Origin: Anaerolineales bacterium UBA6055
GTDB lineage: Bacteria > Chloroflexota > Anaerolineae > Aggregatilineales > Phototrophicaceae
Assembly: GCA_002428985.1 (NCBI GenBank)
Contig: DIYL01000055.1
Coordinates: 286,327-350,326 of the forward strand
Reading direction: 5' to 3'
DNA: 64,000 bases
Positions 54,452-63,833 of the stretch are shown here, one piece after another. How positions within the stretch are numbered: the stretch's first letter is position 1; the number at the start of each line of letters is the position of its first letter. The position numbers and the translations under genes were made by a program. The notes under the pieces were generated by a model. The model was not told the origin of the DNA and ran no database searches. It saw nothing but the letters and a program-made list of their open reading frames with translations.

Positions 54452-54820
54452 TTAAGTTTTTTCTGTAGGCGTTCCCTGATGAAAATGGAGTTGCCAGCGT
54501 CCATCCAGATATACCCAAATCGACGTACGATTACAAACTTGGAGGTGCTCGTATTGGACTTCACTAATGTATGTGATGTGGACAACGGTATCGGAAATCG
54601 GTCTGAATGTGAATTGATCGAATGGCAGTTTTACCTGTATCGTATCGCCTGTGAAAGCCATGATTTCAGTGCGGGTATAGCGTCGCCCTGAACAACCAAA
54701 TTCAATAAAATCAGGATGCAACACGGTTTCCATATACGCTGGATCGAAGCGTGTTTCTGCAATCCACAGCGATTCTTCAAGCTGTGTCAAAGTTGTTTTG
54801 TCTGTATCGGTGAGTGGCAT
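54452..54820 (-). CDS. SnoaL/DUF4440-like small protein
   Basis: A protein of about 122 residues with the NTF2-like fold: LTQLEESLWIAETRFDPAYMETVLHPDFIEFGCSGRRYTRTEIMAF, then strands with VHITYISEV and IWVYLDGRWQLHFHQGTP, the usual DUF4440 ending. Such proteins bind small ligands or act as isomerases. The start at 54820 follows the upstream GNAT stop by 14 bp; the longer frame would overlap that gene. Probably co-transcribed with the GNAT. Confidence 0.75.
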   Translation of the reverse strand: MPLTDTDKTTLTQLEESLWIAETRFDPAYMETVLHPDFIEFGCSGRRYTRTEIMAFTGDTIQVKLPFDQFTFRPISDTVVHITYISEVQYEHLQVCNRTSIWVYLDGRWQLHFHQGTPTEKT

Positions 54821-54834
54821 TACTAAATAGCCCC

Positions 54835-55401
54835 TTATTGATGATATTGCCATTCGCGTTTGAGTAGCGCGAAAAGGGCTAGATCGTGATAATTGCCGTC
54901 TTCATAATATTGTTCGCGTTGGATTCCTTCTTGTAAAAAACCGACTTTACGAAGCAATGTGATACTACCTACATTATATAACGATGCATCTGCTTCGATA
55001 CGGTTAATCCGCATATCTTCAAACCCGAAGCGTAACACTTCATGGACTGCTTCGGACATAATCCCTCTACGCCAATGATCTTGACGCAGGTCAAAACCGA
55101 TGGAGGCACGATGATCTTGTTGATCCCAATAGTTGAAGCCAACCATGCCTACTACTTTATTTTGAGGTTTCAGAACGATTCCCCAGCGCACAGTTTTTTC
55201 ATTATCGAATTCGGTTTGAATATTACGAATCAGTGTTTGAGCTTCTCTAATATTGTTATAGGCATCGCCAATATTGTATTTAGTTACTTGATAATCGTTG
55301 CGAATCTCGAAGACCGCCTGCGCATCATTAGCGATTAGTTGCCGTAAGATTAGACGGTCTGTTTCGAGTAGGGGAAACGATGTGAAGTCGAATGTTGTCA
55401 T
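54835..55401 (-). CDS. RimJ/RimL-type GNAT acetyltransferase
   Basis: A 188-residue GNAT. It begins FPLLETDRLILRQLIANDAQAVFEIRND, the RimJ/RimL opening, and has the acetyl-CoA motif SIGFDLRQDHWRRGIMSEAVHEVLRFGFEDMRINRIEADASLYNVGSI. Relatives acetylate N-termini of ribosomal proteins or small amines. It is upstream of the SnoaL-like gene with a 14-bp gap, in one small operon. Confidence 0.9.
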   Translation of the reverse strand: MTTFDFTSFPLLETDRLILRQLIANDAQAVFEIRNDYQVTKYNIGDAYNNIREAQTLIRNIQTEFDNEKTVRWGIVLKPQNKVVGMVGFNYWDQQDHRASIGFDLRQDHWRRGIMSEAVHEVLRFGFEDMRINRIEADASLYNVGSITLLRKVGFLQEGIQREQYYEDGNYHDLALFALLKREWQYHQ

Positions 55402-55416
55402 TGATGTAACTGTATC

Positions 55417-56943
55417 CTAGCGTACTTCAATCGTTACAGAGCGTTGCACAAGACTTCCGGTTAGCGAGAAGGCATCCAGTGTATAGATGTAGTCTCCGAG
55501 CTCATCGGGTGGGCAGACAATGGTTGTCCACTCTGGTCCTTCAACTGTGTCATCTGCAACGAAGCCCGGACCATCAAAAAAGGCTGCACTGATAAATTCA
55601 ATCATTATAAATACATTGGTGCACTCGCCCATCAAGATGTCATCATCCTCGACACTAATGAAGATGGAGGGCTCGACTGCTGGAACAAATTCAGATGTTG
55701 GGCTGAGTGTCGTTTCGATGATTGGTAGACCTGTCGGTGTTTCTGTCGGTAATGGTGCGGCCGTGGGTTGAGGTCGAATGAGTGGCGGTGCATCAACATC
55801 GATCACGCTGTCACAATCTCCATTTTCATCAACCTCAGACTCTGCTACCCATAACTCATTGACGGAACGTGCCGCCGGGGTGACCTGAAATTTATCCAAC
55901 TGCCACCAGATGGCTTCGCCGACAAATTTCTTTCCGGTGACTTCGATGGGTGTGTTGGGCGATAAGAACACAAATGTACCCCGATTTGTACCCGGGCCGA
56001 CTCGTGTAATGACATCATTACGCGTGGTGCTGATGGTACAGGGTGTTGGCGTGAAAGTCGGTAGTGGTGTGTTTGTGACTGTTGGTAAAAGCGTATTCGT
56101 TGGAATTGAGGTATTGGTCGCAGTTGGTAATTGTGTCTGCGTGACTACAATTTCGGTAGATTCTTCTGGTGTAGTTTCGATGCGATTAAGCGCACTGTAG
56201 ACTACAAAGACTTTTGCGATTTCCTCTGCATTCCAACTTTCGGCGGGCGTAGGTGGAGCTGCAGGAATAAGATTTTGTTCTTCATCTTGTTGTAACGGAA
56301 TGTTGAGTTGTTGCGAGAAACTGACGAGTTGTGATTGGTCGAATGCTGTCACCCGTGCTGTTCCATCGAGCATAGTTACGGTCATTCCTTCTTCAAGGGT
56401 TGCTTCGATCAATGCAGTTGACCCCATGGTGATCTCAACTTCATTGATATTTAAAGTGACTTGGGCAACACCACTCGGTGTACGCACCATGATGCCACTG
56501 GACGGGGCTTCAGTGCAATTCGATGCGCCAATGCCGGTGGTAAAGCGAAATGCGTTTTGCTCGACATCCTCAACTTCGACATTACCAAAAACAATAATTT
56601 GCACAGTCTGCCCCGGGACAGTGTCAGGTATATTGGCTTGCAGACTCATTAGGGAGACTCCCCAAATTTCAGTGGCTTCATCTAACGGTGTGTGGGTGAT
56701 GCCTGCAAAATCTGAAAGAGGGGCAACATCGCCTTCACTATCAAAATCGAGTGTGACACCGGTTGCTGCTTGTGCAAAAATAATGCCATTACCATAACAA
56801 ATTGTGTTGCGTTCGGGGTTGTTACAAACATCGGTGGTTTGTTCTAAAGCTCGATTAACGAGATCATTACAGGTTGTTTGTGCGATTGCTGTTGTTGTAA
56901 ATAAGAAAATAAAACATGATAAAAATAACGTGCGGAGTGTCAT
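55417..56943 (-). CDS. Secreted protein with Thr/Pro linkers and SH3b domain
   Basis: A 508-residue exported protein. Signal peptide MTLRTLFLSCFIFLFTTTAIAQ; start at 56943 because the TTG at 56952 is too close to AGGA. A FecR-like region follows (VMVRTPSGVAQVTLNINEVEITMGSTALIE) with the TMLDGTARV tail. Then come Thr/Pro linkers (PTATNTSIPTNTLLPT) and an SH3b-like domain (NDVITRVGPGTNRGTFVFL) near 310, and an Ig-like end. Likely a surface-bound binding protein; role unknown. Confidence 0.75.
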   Translation of the reverse strand: MTLRTLFLSCFIFLFTTTAIAQTTCNDLVNRALEQTTDVCNNPERNTICYGNGIIFAQAATGVTLDFDSEGDVAPLSDFAGITHTPLDEATEIWGVSLMSLQANIPDTVPGQTVQIIVFGNVEVEDVEQNAFRFTTGIGASNCTEAPSSGIMVRTPSGVAQVTLNINEVEITMGSTALIEATLEEGMTVTMLDGTARVTAFDQSQLVSFSQQLNIPLQQDEEQNLIPAAPPTPAESWNAEEIAKVFVVYSALNRIETTPEESTEIVVTQTQLPTATNTSIPTNTLLPTVTNTPLPTFTPTPCTISTTRNDVITRVGPGTNRGTFVFLSPNTPIEVTGKKFVGEAIWWQLDKFQVTPAARSVNELWVAESEVDENGDCDSVIDVDAPPLIRPQPTAAPLPTETPTGLPIIETTLSPTSEFVPAVEPSIFISVEDDDILMGECTNVFIMIEFISAAFFDGPGFVADDTVEGPEWTTIVCPPDELGDYIYTLDAFSLTGSLVQRSVTIEVR

Positions 56944-57098
56944 ATAAACCAATATCCTTTAAATCAACATATGTTAATTATAGCCAGATGCACAAAATAT
57001 GCTGACTCATCTGACAGAAACTGTACAGATTAGGATGTGTTTGTTGCCAACCTATACTACACTAAGTGTATAGATGGGGTATTTTTCAGGAGTGACAG

Positions 57099-58460
57099 AT
57101 GGTCACGCATGAATTCAAAGATACAACAGGTGGTTTTCTCGGTTTACAGAATTTTGGCAAGTTTCGAGGTGATCCATTTGGGTTTTTGCTAGAACGGGTT
57201 GAAGAACAGGGCGATGTGGCGTTTTTTCGATTAGGTCCAATGATTGATATGTATCTGGTATCCAATCCAGATTATATCCGTGAGCTGTTGGTGAAGCATT
57301 GGGAGACAACTGTCAAATGGTCACGGATGGCAAATGCAATTGCCTCGGTTGCCCCTTATGTTTTAAGTAATTTGGAAAGCAATATATGGCGTAAACATCG
57401 TAAACTGCTAACTCCTGCATTTCATACCCAGAGAATTCAAGCATATTTGGAATTGATGCAACGACATGCTGATCGAATGGTTGGTACATGGTCGAATGGT
57501 CAAGTACATGACATGGTCGAGAGCATGACTGAAGCAACGATGGGGATTATCGGCGAAATCTTATTCGATATTCCAGATATTGAGCAAGAAGCTTCTGAAC
57601 TGAGCCAAGCGCTTGATGTATTGCTTGAACAGATTGTGATAGATTCTGGAGCGTTATTTATATTGCCCAAGTGGTTACCGACTGAACGTCACAAACGTGA
57701 ACGCGAAGCTCGTGAGCATTTTGTCACTTATTTAGACTTGCTCATACAACAACGTCGTGCTGAGGGTGTTGATCATGGTGATGTATTGTCATCATTAATT
57801 GATGCGAAAGATGCCGAGACTGGTGAAATGTTAACCGACGATATGATCCGTGGCGAATTATATGGATTATTCCTTGCTGGACACGAAACAACATCCATCT
57901 GGGTTACATGGGCATTATATGCACTAGCAAAATATCCCGAATATCAGATCTTGCTACATCGCGAAATTGTTGATGTGATCGGTGATGGCGACATCACAAT
58001 GGATACATTGGGGCAATTACCTGTGATGAATAAGATACTGAATGAAACATTACGCATGTTCCCGCCTGCATGGTCTTTACTGTTTCGCGAAGCCGCTGCT
58101 GATATCCCACTTGGTGACGGTAAAGTCGTTATACCTAAAGGTGGTGTGATTTACATCAGCCCGTATGTACAACATCATTTACCCCAATATTGGGATGACC
58201 CACATGTATTTGACCCATCGCGCTTTGACAACGGCTGGAAAGATCGCATTCCGAATTATGCCTATATGCCATTTAGTGGTGGTCCAAGAGTATGCCTTGG
58301 ATCGCATATGGCAGATATGGAAGCAAAAGTTTTATTGGCAACAATCATCAAAGACTATTCCGTGGAAATTGCAGATCCTGAACACGACTTCTGGATGAAT
58401 GCAGGTTTTACTTTACGTCCTTATCCGAATATGCCGTTGCGTGTGCGCCGTCGAACCTAA
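57099..58460 (+). CDS. Cytochrome P450 (CYP4/CYP102-like), coupled to ATP-grasp gene
   Basis: A 453-residue P450 of the long-chain/eukaryote-like group. The I-helix has LFLAGHETTSIWVTWALYALAK (about 259-280), ExxR is in LNETLRMFPP, the aromatic PERF-like site is FDPSRFD, and the haem loop is FSGGPRVCLG with Cys at about 398. No reductase domain is fused. AGGAG precedes the start. Its TAA overlaps the ATG of the ATP-grasp gene (TAATG), so the two proteins are made together and very likely modify the same compound. Confidence 0.92.
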   Translation: MVTHEFKDTTGGFLGLQNFGKFRGDPFGFLLERVEEQGDVAFFRLGPMIDMYLVSNPDYIRELLVKHWETTVKWSRMANAIASVAPYVLSNLESNIWRKHRKLLTPAFHTQRIQAYLELMQRHADRMVGTWSNGQVHDMVESMTEATMGIIGEILFDIPDIEQEASELSQALDVLLEQIVIDSGALFILPKWLPTERHKREREAREHFVTYLDLLIQQRRAEGVDHGDVLSSLIDAKDAETGEMLTDDMIRGELYGLFLAGHETTSIWVTWALYALAKYPEYQILLHREIVDVIGDGDITMDTLGQLPVMNKILNETLRMFPPAWSLLFREAAADIPLGDGKVVIPKGGVIYISPYVQHHLPQYWDDPHVFDPSRFDNGWKDRIPNYAYMPFSGGPRVCLGSHMADMEAKVLLATIIKDYSVEIADPEHDFWMNAGFTLRPYPNMPLRVRRRT

Positions 58461-59311
58461 TGTCGATTTTACACAAACAACGTCTCAGCATTTTTCAACT
58501 CAAAGATGCCATATGGCTCATTACAAAGCCGACAGGTATTGCGATCTATGATTTTGACTTTAAGAAATTCTTCGAGTGCAAACATCACTGGCGATTGCCC
58601 ACCCCATTCACAGCAGTTGCGCGTATTGGCGCAGTCGAAGACTACCCGACGTTCTATTCTGGGCTTAAAGCCGAGGGCATCGAGTTTATTCATACACCAG
58701 AGCAGTATGCGCAATGCGGGGAATTACCGAATTGGTATCCACTGATTGAAGATCTAACACCGAAAAGTGTATGGTTTGATGGTGTACCCACTGTCAAAGC
58801 GGTGACTGATCAATTTGATTTCCCATTATTCATTAAAGGTGCACGACAGACGAGCAAGCATAATAAAAGCTTATCGATTATCGAAAACCTTGACCATCTC
58901 ACAATGACACTAATGGCGTACCAAAATGACCCCATCTTGCACTGGCAACAGTTGGTGTGTCGGGAGTACGTCAAATTACGGTCAGTTTGGGCGCCATATG
59001 CAGACGAAATCCCACCATCCTATGAATTTCGCACCTTCTGGTGGAAACGTCAGTTTGTCGGGGCAGGGCGATACTGGTATCTCGCGCCTGATTATCAGTG
59101 GACTGAAGATGAGAAGCACAACGCACTTTCAGTTGCCGGAGAAGTCGCGAAACGTGTTGATGTACCTTTTCTTGTTGTCGATGTGGCTCAAACCGAAAAT
59201 GGTGAGTGGATAGCGATTGAGTGCAATGATGGTCAAGAAAGCGGCTACGCCGGATTATCACCGTTTGTTCTCTGGCGGAATATCGCTCAGATCGAAACCA
59301 GCTCAGTGTGA
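58460..59311 (+). CDS. ATP-grasp-like ligase
   Basis: A 283-residue protein with the ATP-grasp pattern: the first Lys in FPLFIKGARQTSKHNKS, the second site VCREYVKLRSVW, and the metal-ligand end VVDVAQTENGEWIAIECNDGQESGYAG. Family members join an acid to an amine or amino acid using ATP. Relatives of this size include R2K/DUF4343-type enzymes. It is coupled to the P450 by a 1-nt overlap. A small modified peptide or amide product is a plausible but unproved outcome. Confidence 0.75.
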   Translation: MSILHKQRLSIFQLKDAIWLITKPTGIAIYDFDFKKFFECKHHWRLPTPFTAVARIGAVEDYPTFYSGLKAEGIEFIHTPEQYAQCGELPNWYPLIEDLTPKSVWFDGVPTVKAVTDQFDFPLFIKGARQTSKHNKSLSIIENLDHLTMTLMAYQNDPILHWQQLVCREYVKLRSVWAPYADEIPPSYEFRTFWWKRQFVGAGRYWYLAPDYQWTEDEKHNALSVAGEVAKRVDVPFLVVDVAQTENGEWIAIECNDGQESGYAGLSPFVLWRNIAQIETSSV

Positions 59312-59339
59312 GTTTTATATGACCATGACGTGCTATCTG

Positions 59340-59708
59340 TTATGTTAAATCAAATGCGAACCATCTACTTTGACGCATTGTATCAATTATGTGGTCATAC
59401 TCGTTAATATCATCGAAATCGAACCGGATGATTGGTTTGGTATAGAATTCAATATACTTTTCTATTCTATTGCGCCTTCCAACTTCTCGGTATTCGAGTA
59501 CCAGTTTCTGGCTTCTGGCAAACTCCTCGTCAGATAGTGCTGAGTTTAGCTTTCTGTCTTCTTTGATATTTTCAGGATCAGTAACCCAATCGCGGTAACG
59601 CTGATAGCACTCTATAAAGCTAATTTCGTGCTTTTCTCCATCATTATTCTAATAGAGTAGAAGGTGCTCAGTGACCTCAAGAATGTTGTTTTCATTCATA
59701 GAATCCAT
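59340..59708 (-). pseudogene. Gene of unknown family broken by an in-frame TAG
   Basis: The minus strand holds a 123-codon frame from ATG (59708) to TAA (59340) interrupted only by TAG at codon 20 (59651-59649). Before it: MDSMNENNILEVTEHLLLY. After it about 102 residues with normal protein composition: HEISFIECYQRYRDWVTDPE, FARSQKLVLEYREVGRRNRI, then EFYTKPIIRFDFDD and MRQSRWFAFDLT. No good ribosome site is visible. It is probably a recently inactivated gene next to the foreign MFS segment; stop-codon readthrough is the less likely option. Confidence 0.6.
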
Positions 59709-59731
59709 AACCGTCTAATAGAATTATTATG

Positions 59732-59776
59732 CATGAAAATCTTCGCTCAGTGGATCGCGCCCTTTAGGATACATAT
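59732..59776 (+). repeat. Direct repeat A flanking the MFS gene
   Basis: This 45-bp segment begins CATGAAAATCTTCGCTCA and ends GGATACATAT. It matches 61756-61800 at 41 of 45 positions in the same orientation. The two copies bracket the GC-rich transporter. Confidence 0.75.
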
Positions 59777-60018
59777 CCCGTATCGACAGTACTACCATCC
59801 GATGATAACATCCAGACGGTTCCCGCAACTGGCGACTGATCGCTCACATGCTTCGCAAGTCACCCCTACCGAGATGCGGCACGGATCGCATCATGGGTTT
59901 TCCACTTTTGAACAATTAAGGGGTTTGCTGATTGGCAGTTGAGAATCTCTGGTATAGTGGGATAGTTCCTTTGTCATTTTGTACTCTACTTACGAACCAT
60001 GGTGTGTCCGGGGGACTT

Positions 60019-61392
60019 ATGCAATCTTCGCAATCAGTTAAAGTTGGAAATCGTTGGGCCGTAATTATTGGCGCATTTGTCGTACATGTGATTCTTGGCA
60101 CCGTGTACGCATTCAGCGTTTTTGTGAGTCCACTGGAAATGGAATTTGGCTGGACTCGCACCACGACCCAACTCGCATTTTCTGTTGCACTGGTGATGTT
60201 CGCCATTGTGATGATCCCGGCAGGTCGCTTGCAGGACAAAATTGGTCCGCGCAAAGTCGCCATGATCGGCGGTATATTGACCGGCGTAGCTTTCTTGCTG
60301 GCATCGGTTTTAGTATCGGCGGATCGTCCCTGGGCGTTATATTTGACCTACGGCGTACTGGGTGGTGCTGGTCTCGGTTTTAGTTACGGCTCCCCGATTG
60401 CGGCGGCGATTAAGTGGTTTCCGGATAAGAAAGGCTTGATTACCGGCTTGGCCCTGACTGGAATGGGGGCTGGTGCGCTATTCTTCGCCGGGCCAGCCAC
60501 AACGCTGCTGCTGCCCCCTGGGATAGGTGGCGAAATCATGGGTATTTCGCAGATTGTGCTGATCGGTATTGGTGTTGAAGAAGGCGGCGGCTTCGGCGTG
60601 GGTTGGCGTATGTTCTTCGTTCTACACGGTCTGTTCAGTGCGGCGGTGATTATTCTGGGCGCATCTTTGCTGCGGAACCCACCGGAGGGTTGGTTACCGC
60701 CTGGTTATGAACCGCCTGCCCGGTCGAACAACGCCAAGGAGGATGTGGACTGGCGTGAGATGCTCAACACACCGCTGGCCGCCATGCTGTGGCTGACTTT
60801 CATCTTTGGGGCGACCTCTGGTCTGATGGCGATTGGTCAATGGACACCGCTCATGGGCGAGATTCTGGGCGATCAGACCTTCGCGCCGGAATGGATGGGC
60901 ACGTTTGGTCGCTTCCTCGAACCGGTGGCGATCCTCGCGATCTTCAACGCCGGTGGACGTATCTTTTGGGGACGGGTTAGCGATTGGATTGATCGCCCCC
61001 GGGCCATGATGATAATGTTCCTAGCGCAGGGCATGGCTTTCATGCTGCTGCCTAGTGTCTCCGATTCGATGACTGTCTTTTTCGCATCGGCCTGGGTCGG
61101 CCTGAACTTTGGTGGCACGATGGCGTTGTTCCCATCTGCGACAGCAGATTATTTTGGTTCCAAGAATTTCGGTGTCAACTACGGCTGGATTTTCACCGCC
61201 TATGGTATTGCCGGGGTTCTGGGGCCGGTGGCTGGAGCGGTGCTGTACGATGTCACCGGACAGTACGTGCTGGCCTTTGTCTTTGCCGGAGTGCTGTGCT
61301 TCATGGCTGCGGTTAGCAGTGTCGTCGTCTGGGGTCTAGCACGACTGCGCGAAACAATGGCACTTGTCGGCTTGGATGAAGTGGCGCAATGA
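60019..61392 (+). CDS. MFS transporter, oxalate/formate antiporter (OFA) family
   Basis: A 457-residue 12-helix transporter. The OFA motifs are NRWAVIIGAFVVHVILGTVYAFSVFV at the N-terminus, AGRLQDKIGPRK (MFS motif A) and GLGFSYGSPIAAAIKWFPDKKGLITGLALTGMGAGALFF. Start 60019 has GGGGGA 4 nt before it. OFA proteins exchange oxalate, formate or other organic acids. Its base composition differs from the neighbours: 34 of 60 G/C at 60361-60420 against 20 of 60 at 57361-57420. Transfer from a GC-richer donor is likely. Confidence 0.92.
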   Translation: MQSSQSVKVGNRWAVIIGAFVVHVILGTVYAFSVFVSPLEMEFGWTRTTTQLAFSVALVMFAIVMIPAGRLQDKIGPRKVAMIGGILTGVAFLLASVLVSADRPWALYLTYGVLGGAGLGFSYGSPIAAAIKWFPDKKGLITGLALTGMGAGALFFAGPATTLLLPPGIGGEIMGISQIVLIGIGVEEGGGFGVGWRMFFVLHGLFSAAVIILGASLLRNPPEGWLPPGYEPPARSNNAKEDVDWREMLNTPLAAMLWLTFIFGATSGLMAIGQWTPLMGEILGDQTFAPEWMGTFGRFLEPVAILAIFNAGGRIFWGRVSDWIDRPRAMMIMFLAQGMAFMLLPSVSDSMTVFFASAWVGLNFGGTMALFPSATADYFGSKNFGVNYGWIFTAYGIAGVLGPVAGAVLYDVTGQYVLAFVFAGVLCFMAAVSSVVVWGLARLRETMALVGLDEVAQ

Positions 61393-61439
61393 GCCATCGC
61401 CGTCAGAGACCATGTGAGACCCACACTGACAAGTTCATT

Positions 61440-61658
61440 TTACATTACACGTGCTTCAATACTGCGAATATATTCAAGGTTTCTATCATAACTCAAGACA
61501 CCATGTGACACAGCTACACGGTTGCCATCTGGCGACCATGACATGCTACTCACATTGCGATAAACGCAAAAGGCATTCCAGTGGGCTGTCACAATAGGAT
61601 TCAGGCTTGTTATCATCCAGATGCACAAACAGATAGAATAAGGATGTTTGATCATCAC
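61440..61658 (-). pseudogene. Truncated WD40/TolB-like fragment
   Basis: A 72-codon frame on the minus strand ends in a stop after SSMSWSPDGNRVAVSHGVLSYD, one propeller blade turn (SWSPDGN). The hydrophobic N-terminus looks like a signal or anchor. A propeller needs at least four to eight blades, so this is a broken remnant, probably cut when the transporter segment entered next to it. Confidence 0.6.
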
Positions 61659-61755
61659 ATATTCCTTGCTGTTTACGTCAGTGCGATGTCTGATGTCAAA
61701 CCTGTGTCAGTGTTTTACTATATTTGTCATCCAAAATACGATTAGCAGTCCTACC

Positions 61756-61800
61756 CATGAAAATCTTCGCTCATTGGGTCGCGACCTTTGGGATACATAT
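61756..61800 (+). repeat. Direct repeat B flanking the MFS gene
   Basis: The 45-bp copy of repeat A (59732-59776), four differences. It contains the GGTCGCGACC palindrome when read on the minus strand. It supplies the last codons (IPKVATQ) and stop of the small membrane protein gene at 61771. Confidence 0.75.
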
Positions 61801-62118
61801 GTAGATTGGGTGTGTGATATGCCCTTGTCGTAACTCTGCAAGATGATAAGACATCACATGCGGGAATGCGTCAATCTCATCCATGATATTGAGATGATTT
61901 TCTAGCCAGTCGGAGATAATCAACAACACACCGATGAAGAACATCAGCGCGACAAATCCAGCAAATGAAAATGGAATTGCTGTCTCGGCTGAGATAAACC
62001 AGAGTGCGCCTACGACTGTACAAAAGATTGCGAATCCGACCATACTCAGGCCGAGTATTCTGTCAATACGTTTCAAAAAGGCGTGTAAGTCGGTATTCTT
62101 GGGTTTTTCTTTTTCCAT
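61771..62118 (-). CDS. Small two-helix membrane protein
   Basis: A 115-residue protein with two membrane helices (LGLSMVGFAIFCTVVGALWFISA and SFAGFVALMFFIGVLLIISDW) between a charged N-tail (MEKEKPKNTDLHAF) and an acidic C-part. Its last ten residues lie in repeat B, so the original C-terminus may have been replaced. No family recognised. 17 bp downstream of the PhyH gene and possibly co-transcribed with it. Confidence 0.65.
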   Translation of the reverse strand: MEKEKPKNTDLHAFLKRIDRILGLSMVGFAIFCTVVGALWFISAETAIPFSFAGFVALMFFIGVLLIISDWLENHLNIMDEIDAFPHVMSYHLAELRQGHITHPIYICIPKVATQ

Positions 62119-62135
62119 GATGTGCTTATCGTCGC

Positions 62136-62915
62136 CTAATCATCGAATGGAATCGGTGGTGCGCCCCCTCCAAACGGCGCATCAGGACGGTCATACTCAC
62201 CCATTAATGCGCGACGGAGTGGGGTTGTTCGTTCCAAAAATTCTGCGCTAGTCTCAAAACGATCCGAGCGTCGAACCCATGGCGGACTATAAATGTAGTG
62301 CATGTTATAGCGATCAAAATCTTGGTCATTGGGCATCGGTGAATGCCACATCCCATTATGAAACAGTAAAACTGCCCCAGCTTTACACAATACATTATGT
62401 TGAATCGGAGAGGCTTTCAGGGCTTTACGTTGATGCTCTGGTAGTGGAACCGGGCTACGATGACTACCGGGGATCATCATCATATTGCCCATCATCTCGT
62501 GCGATTGATCTGTTAAGCTGTAACTCGCACGGAGTTGAAGCAGTGGCAGTGGGTAGCTGAGTTTGCTAAATTGATACATGCCAGACCCATCTTGATGCCA
62601 ACCAATACTTCCACTATTGGCTTTTTGCACGGTACACCATGCCGATTGCAACACAAATTGATCACTATAAAGTGCACGGACTTTTGGCAAGACTGCTGGA
62701 TGGTCAATCAGGTTTTCAATTGCGGATTCGGTTTCAAACCCTTTGCCAATTTGTCGCCAGACTTCCGTGGTATCGGCGTGAATTCGCTTGGAGGCTTCGA
62801 GTGTGTCTTCAATTTCTTGGTCTGTCAACACATCTTCGATCATGAGATAACCAAATGACTCGAACATGAAACGTTCATCATCTGTCATTGGTCCGGGTTG
62901 GGCAATCGGTAACAT
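62136..62915 (-). CDS. Phytanoyl-CoA dioxygenase (PhyH) family protein
   Basis: A 259-residue Fe(II)/2-oxoglutarate oxygenase. The iron ligands are His and Asp in IGWHQDGSGMYQ and the distal His in FHNGMWHSPMPN; the 2-oxoglutarate Arg is expected in the RYNMHYIYSP stretch. GSHRSPVPLPE is the usual loop before it. Relatives hydroxylate lipids, amino acids or natural products; substrate unknown. The membrane protein gene follows 17 bp downstream. Confidence 0.9.
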   Translation of the reverse strand: MLPIAQPGPMTDDERFMFESFGYLMIEDVLTDQEIEDTLEASKRIHADTTEVWRQIGKGFETESAIENLIDHPAVLPKVRALYSDQFVLQSAWCTVQKANSGSIGWHQDGSGMYQFSKLSYPLPLLQLRASYSLTDQSHEMMGNMMMIPGSHRSPVPLPEHQRKALKASPIQHNVLCKAGAVLLFHNGMWHSPMPNDQDFDRYNMHYIYSPPWVRRSDRFETSAEFLERTTPLRRALMGEYDRPDAPFGGGAPPIPFDD

Positions 62916-63083
62916 CGTAATCCTCTATCTATAATTAAATCTATTCAGATTAAAAGTATATCGTGATGAAACCAAATTGGCGACTAAATATAAGTCGAAT
63001 TGCATTGTGATGCTTCATAAAATATGCACTGATGTTGTCGCTGCGTTATACTGTCTATTATTTGAAATTAAGGAGATTATTTC

Positions 63084-63809
63084 ATGGCAGACATTAGTGC
63101 AACTGTATTGGATACGCTACGACAATATGATACCCCGACGATCTGCAATGTCATCGAGCTATTTGATGTACGCCCACGTAATCAAGGGTATATGAATAAG
63201 ACGATCAAAGCTGCCTATGCGGATTTGCCTCCTATGGTTGGCTTTGCTGCTACGGCGACGCATCGCTCCTATATCAACCCCATTGATAAATCGGCATACT
63301 CGGCACTCACGGACCAGATTGAACGCTTCAGTGATCTATCCGGTCCACCGGTAATTGTCTTCCAAGATTTAGATGGTGATCAAGCTGCGGCGACGTTTGG
63401 CGAGGTGATGTGTAGCACCTATAAAGCATTTGGGGCAGTTGGTCTCATCACCAGTGGACCCGGACGTGATATGGAACAGGTGCGCGCGATTGACTTTCCC
63501 GTGTTTACGGACGGAGTTGTGTGTTCGCACGGCTATAACCACATCATTGGTGTGCATGTGCCTGTACAAGTCGGTGGGATTACAGTGTCACCGAATGACT
63601 TGTTACACGGTGATGTCAATGGCGTAACCGATATTCCAGTCGATATTGCGGCTGATATTGCGGATGCTTGTGGGGAATTCGTCGCTGCTGAAATGGTTGT
63701 GATTGATCTGGCACAAAATGGTTCACCAACACTTGCTGAGTGGAAAGAGGCCAATGCCGAAAAATCACGTCTAATTGCAGACCTCAAAAACCGCATTCGT
63801 AAGGTGTAA
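63084..63809 (+). CDS. RraA-like aldolase/regulator family protein
   Basis: A 241-residue protein of the RraA/4-hydroxy-4-methyl-2-oxoglutarate aldolase fold. The metal/substrate motifs are FQDLDGDQAAATFGEVMCSTYKAFGAVGLITSGPGRDMEQVRAIDFPVFTDG, with the GxxxRD pair that marks active HMG/CHA aldolases, and GDVNGVTDIPVDIAADI further on. Some relatives act as RNase E inhibitors, but the RD motif points to catalysis. GGAGATTATTTC precedes the ATG. Monocistronic, with a stem-loop after it. Confidence 0.85.
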   Translation: MADISATVLDTLRQYDTPTICNVIELFDVRPRNQGYMNKTIKAAYADLPPMVGFAATATHRSYINPIDKSAYSALTDQIERFSDLSGPPVIVFQDLDGDQAAATFGEVMCSTYKAFGAVGLITSGPGRDMEQVRAIDFPVFTDGVVCSHGYNHIIGVHVPVQVGGITVSPNDLLHGDVNGVTDIPVDIAADIADACGEFVAAEMVVIDLAQNGSPTLAEWKEANAEKSRLIADLKNRIRKV

Positions 63810-63833
63810 ACTATCGACTATACGTATGATAAA

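Noticed and set aside
59664..59942. Plus-strand 92-codon frame overlapping repeat A
   Set aside because: No domain, no ribosome site, overlaps the broken minus-strand gene and the repeat; not credible as a protein.
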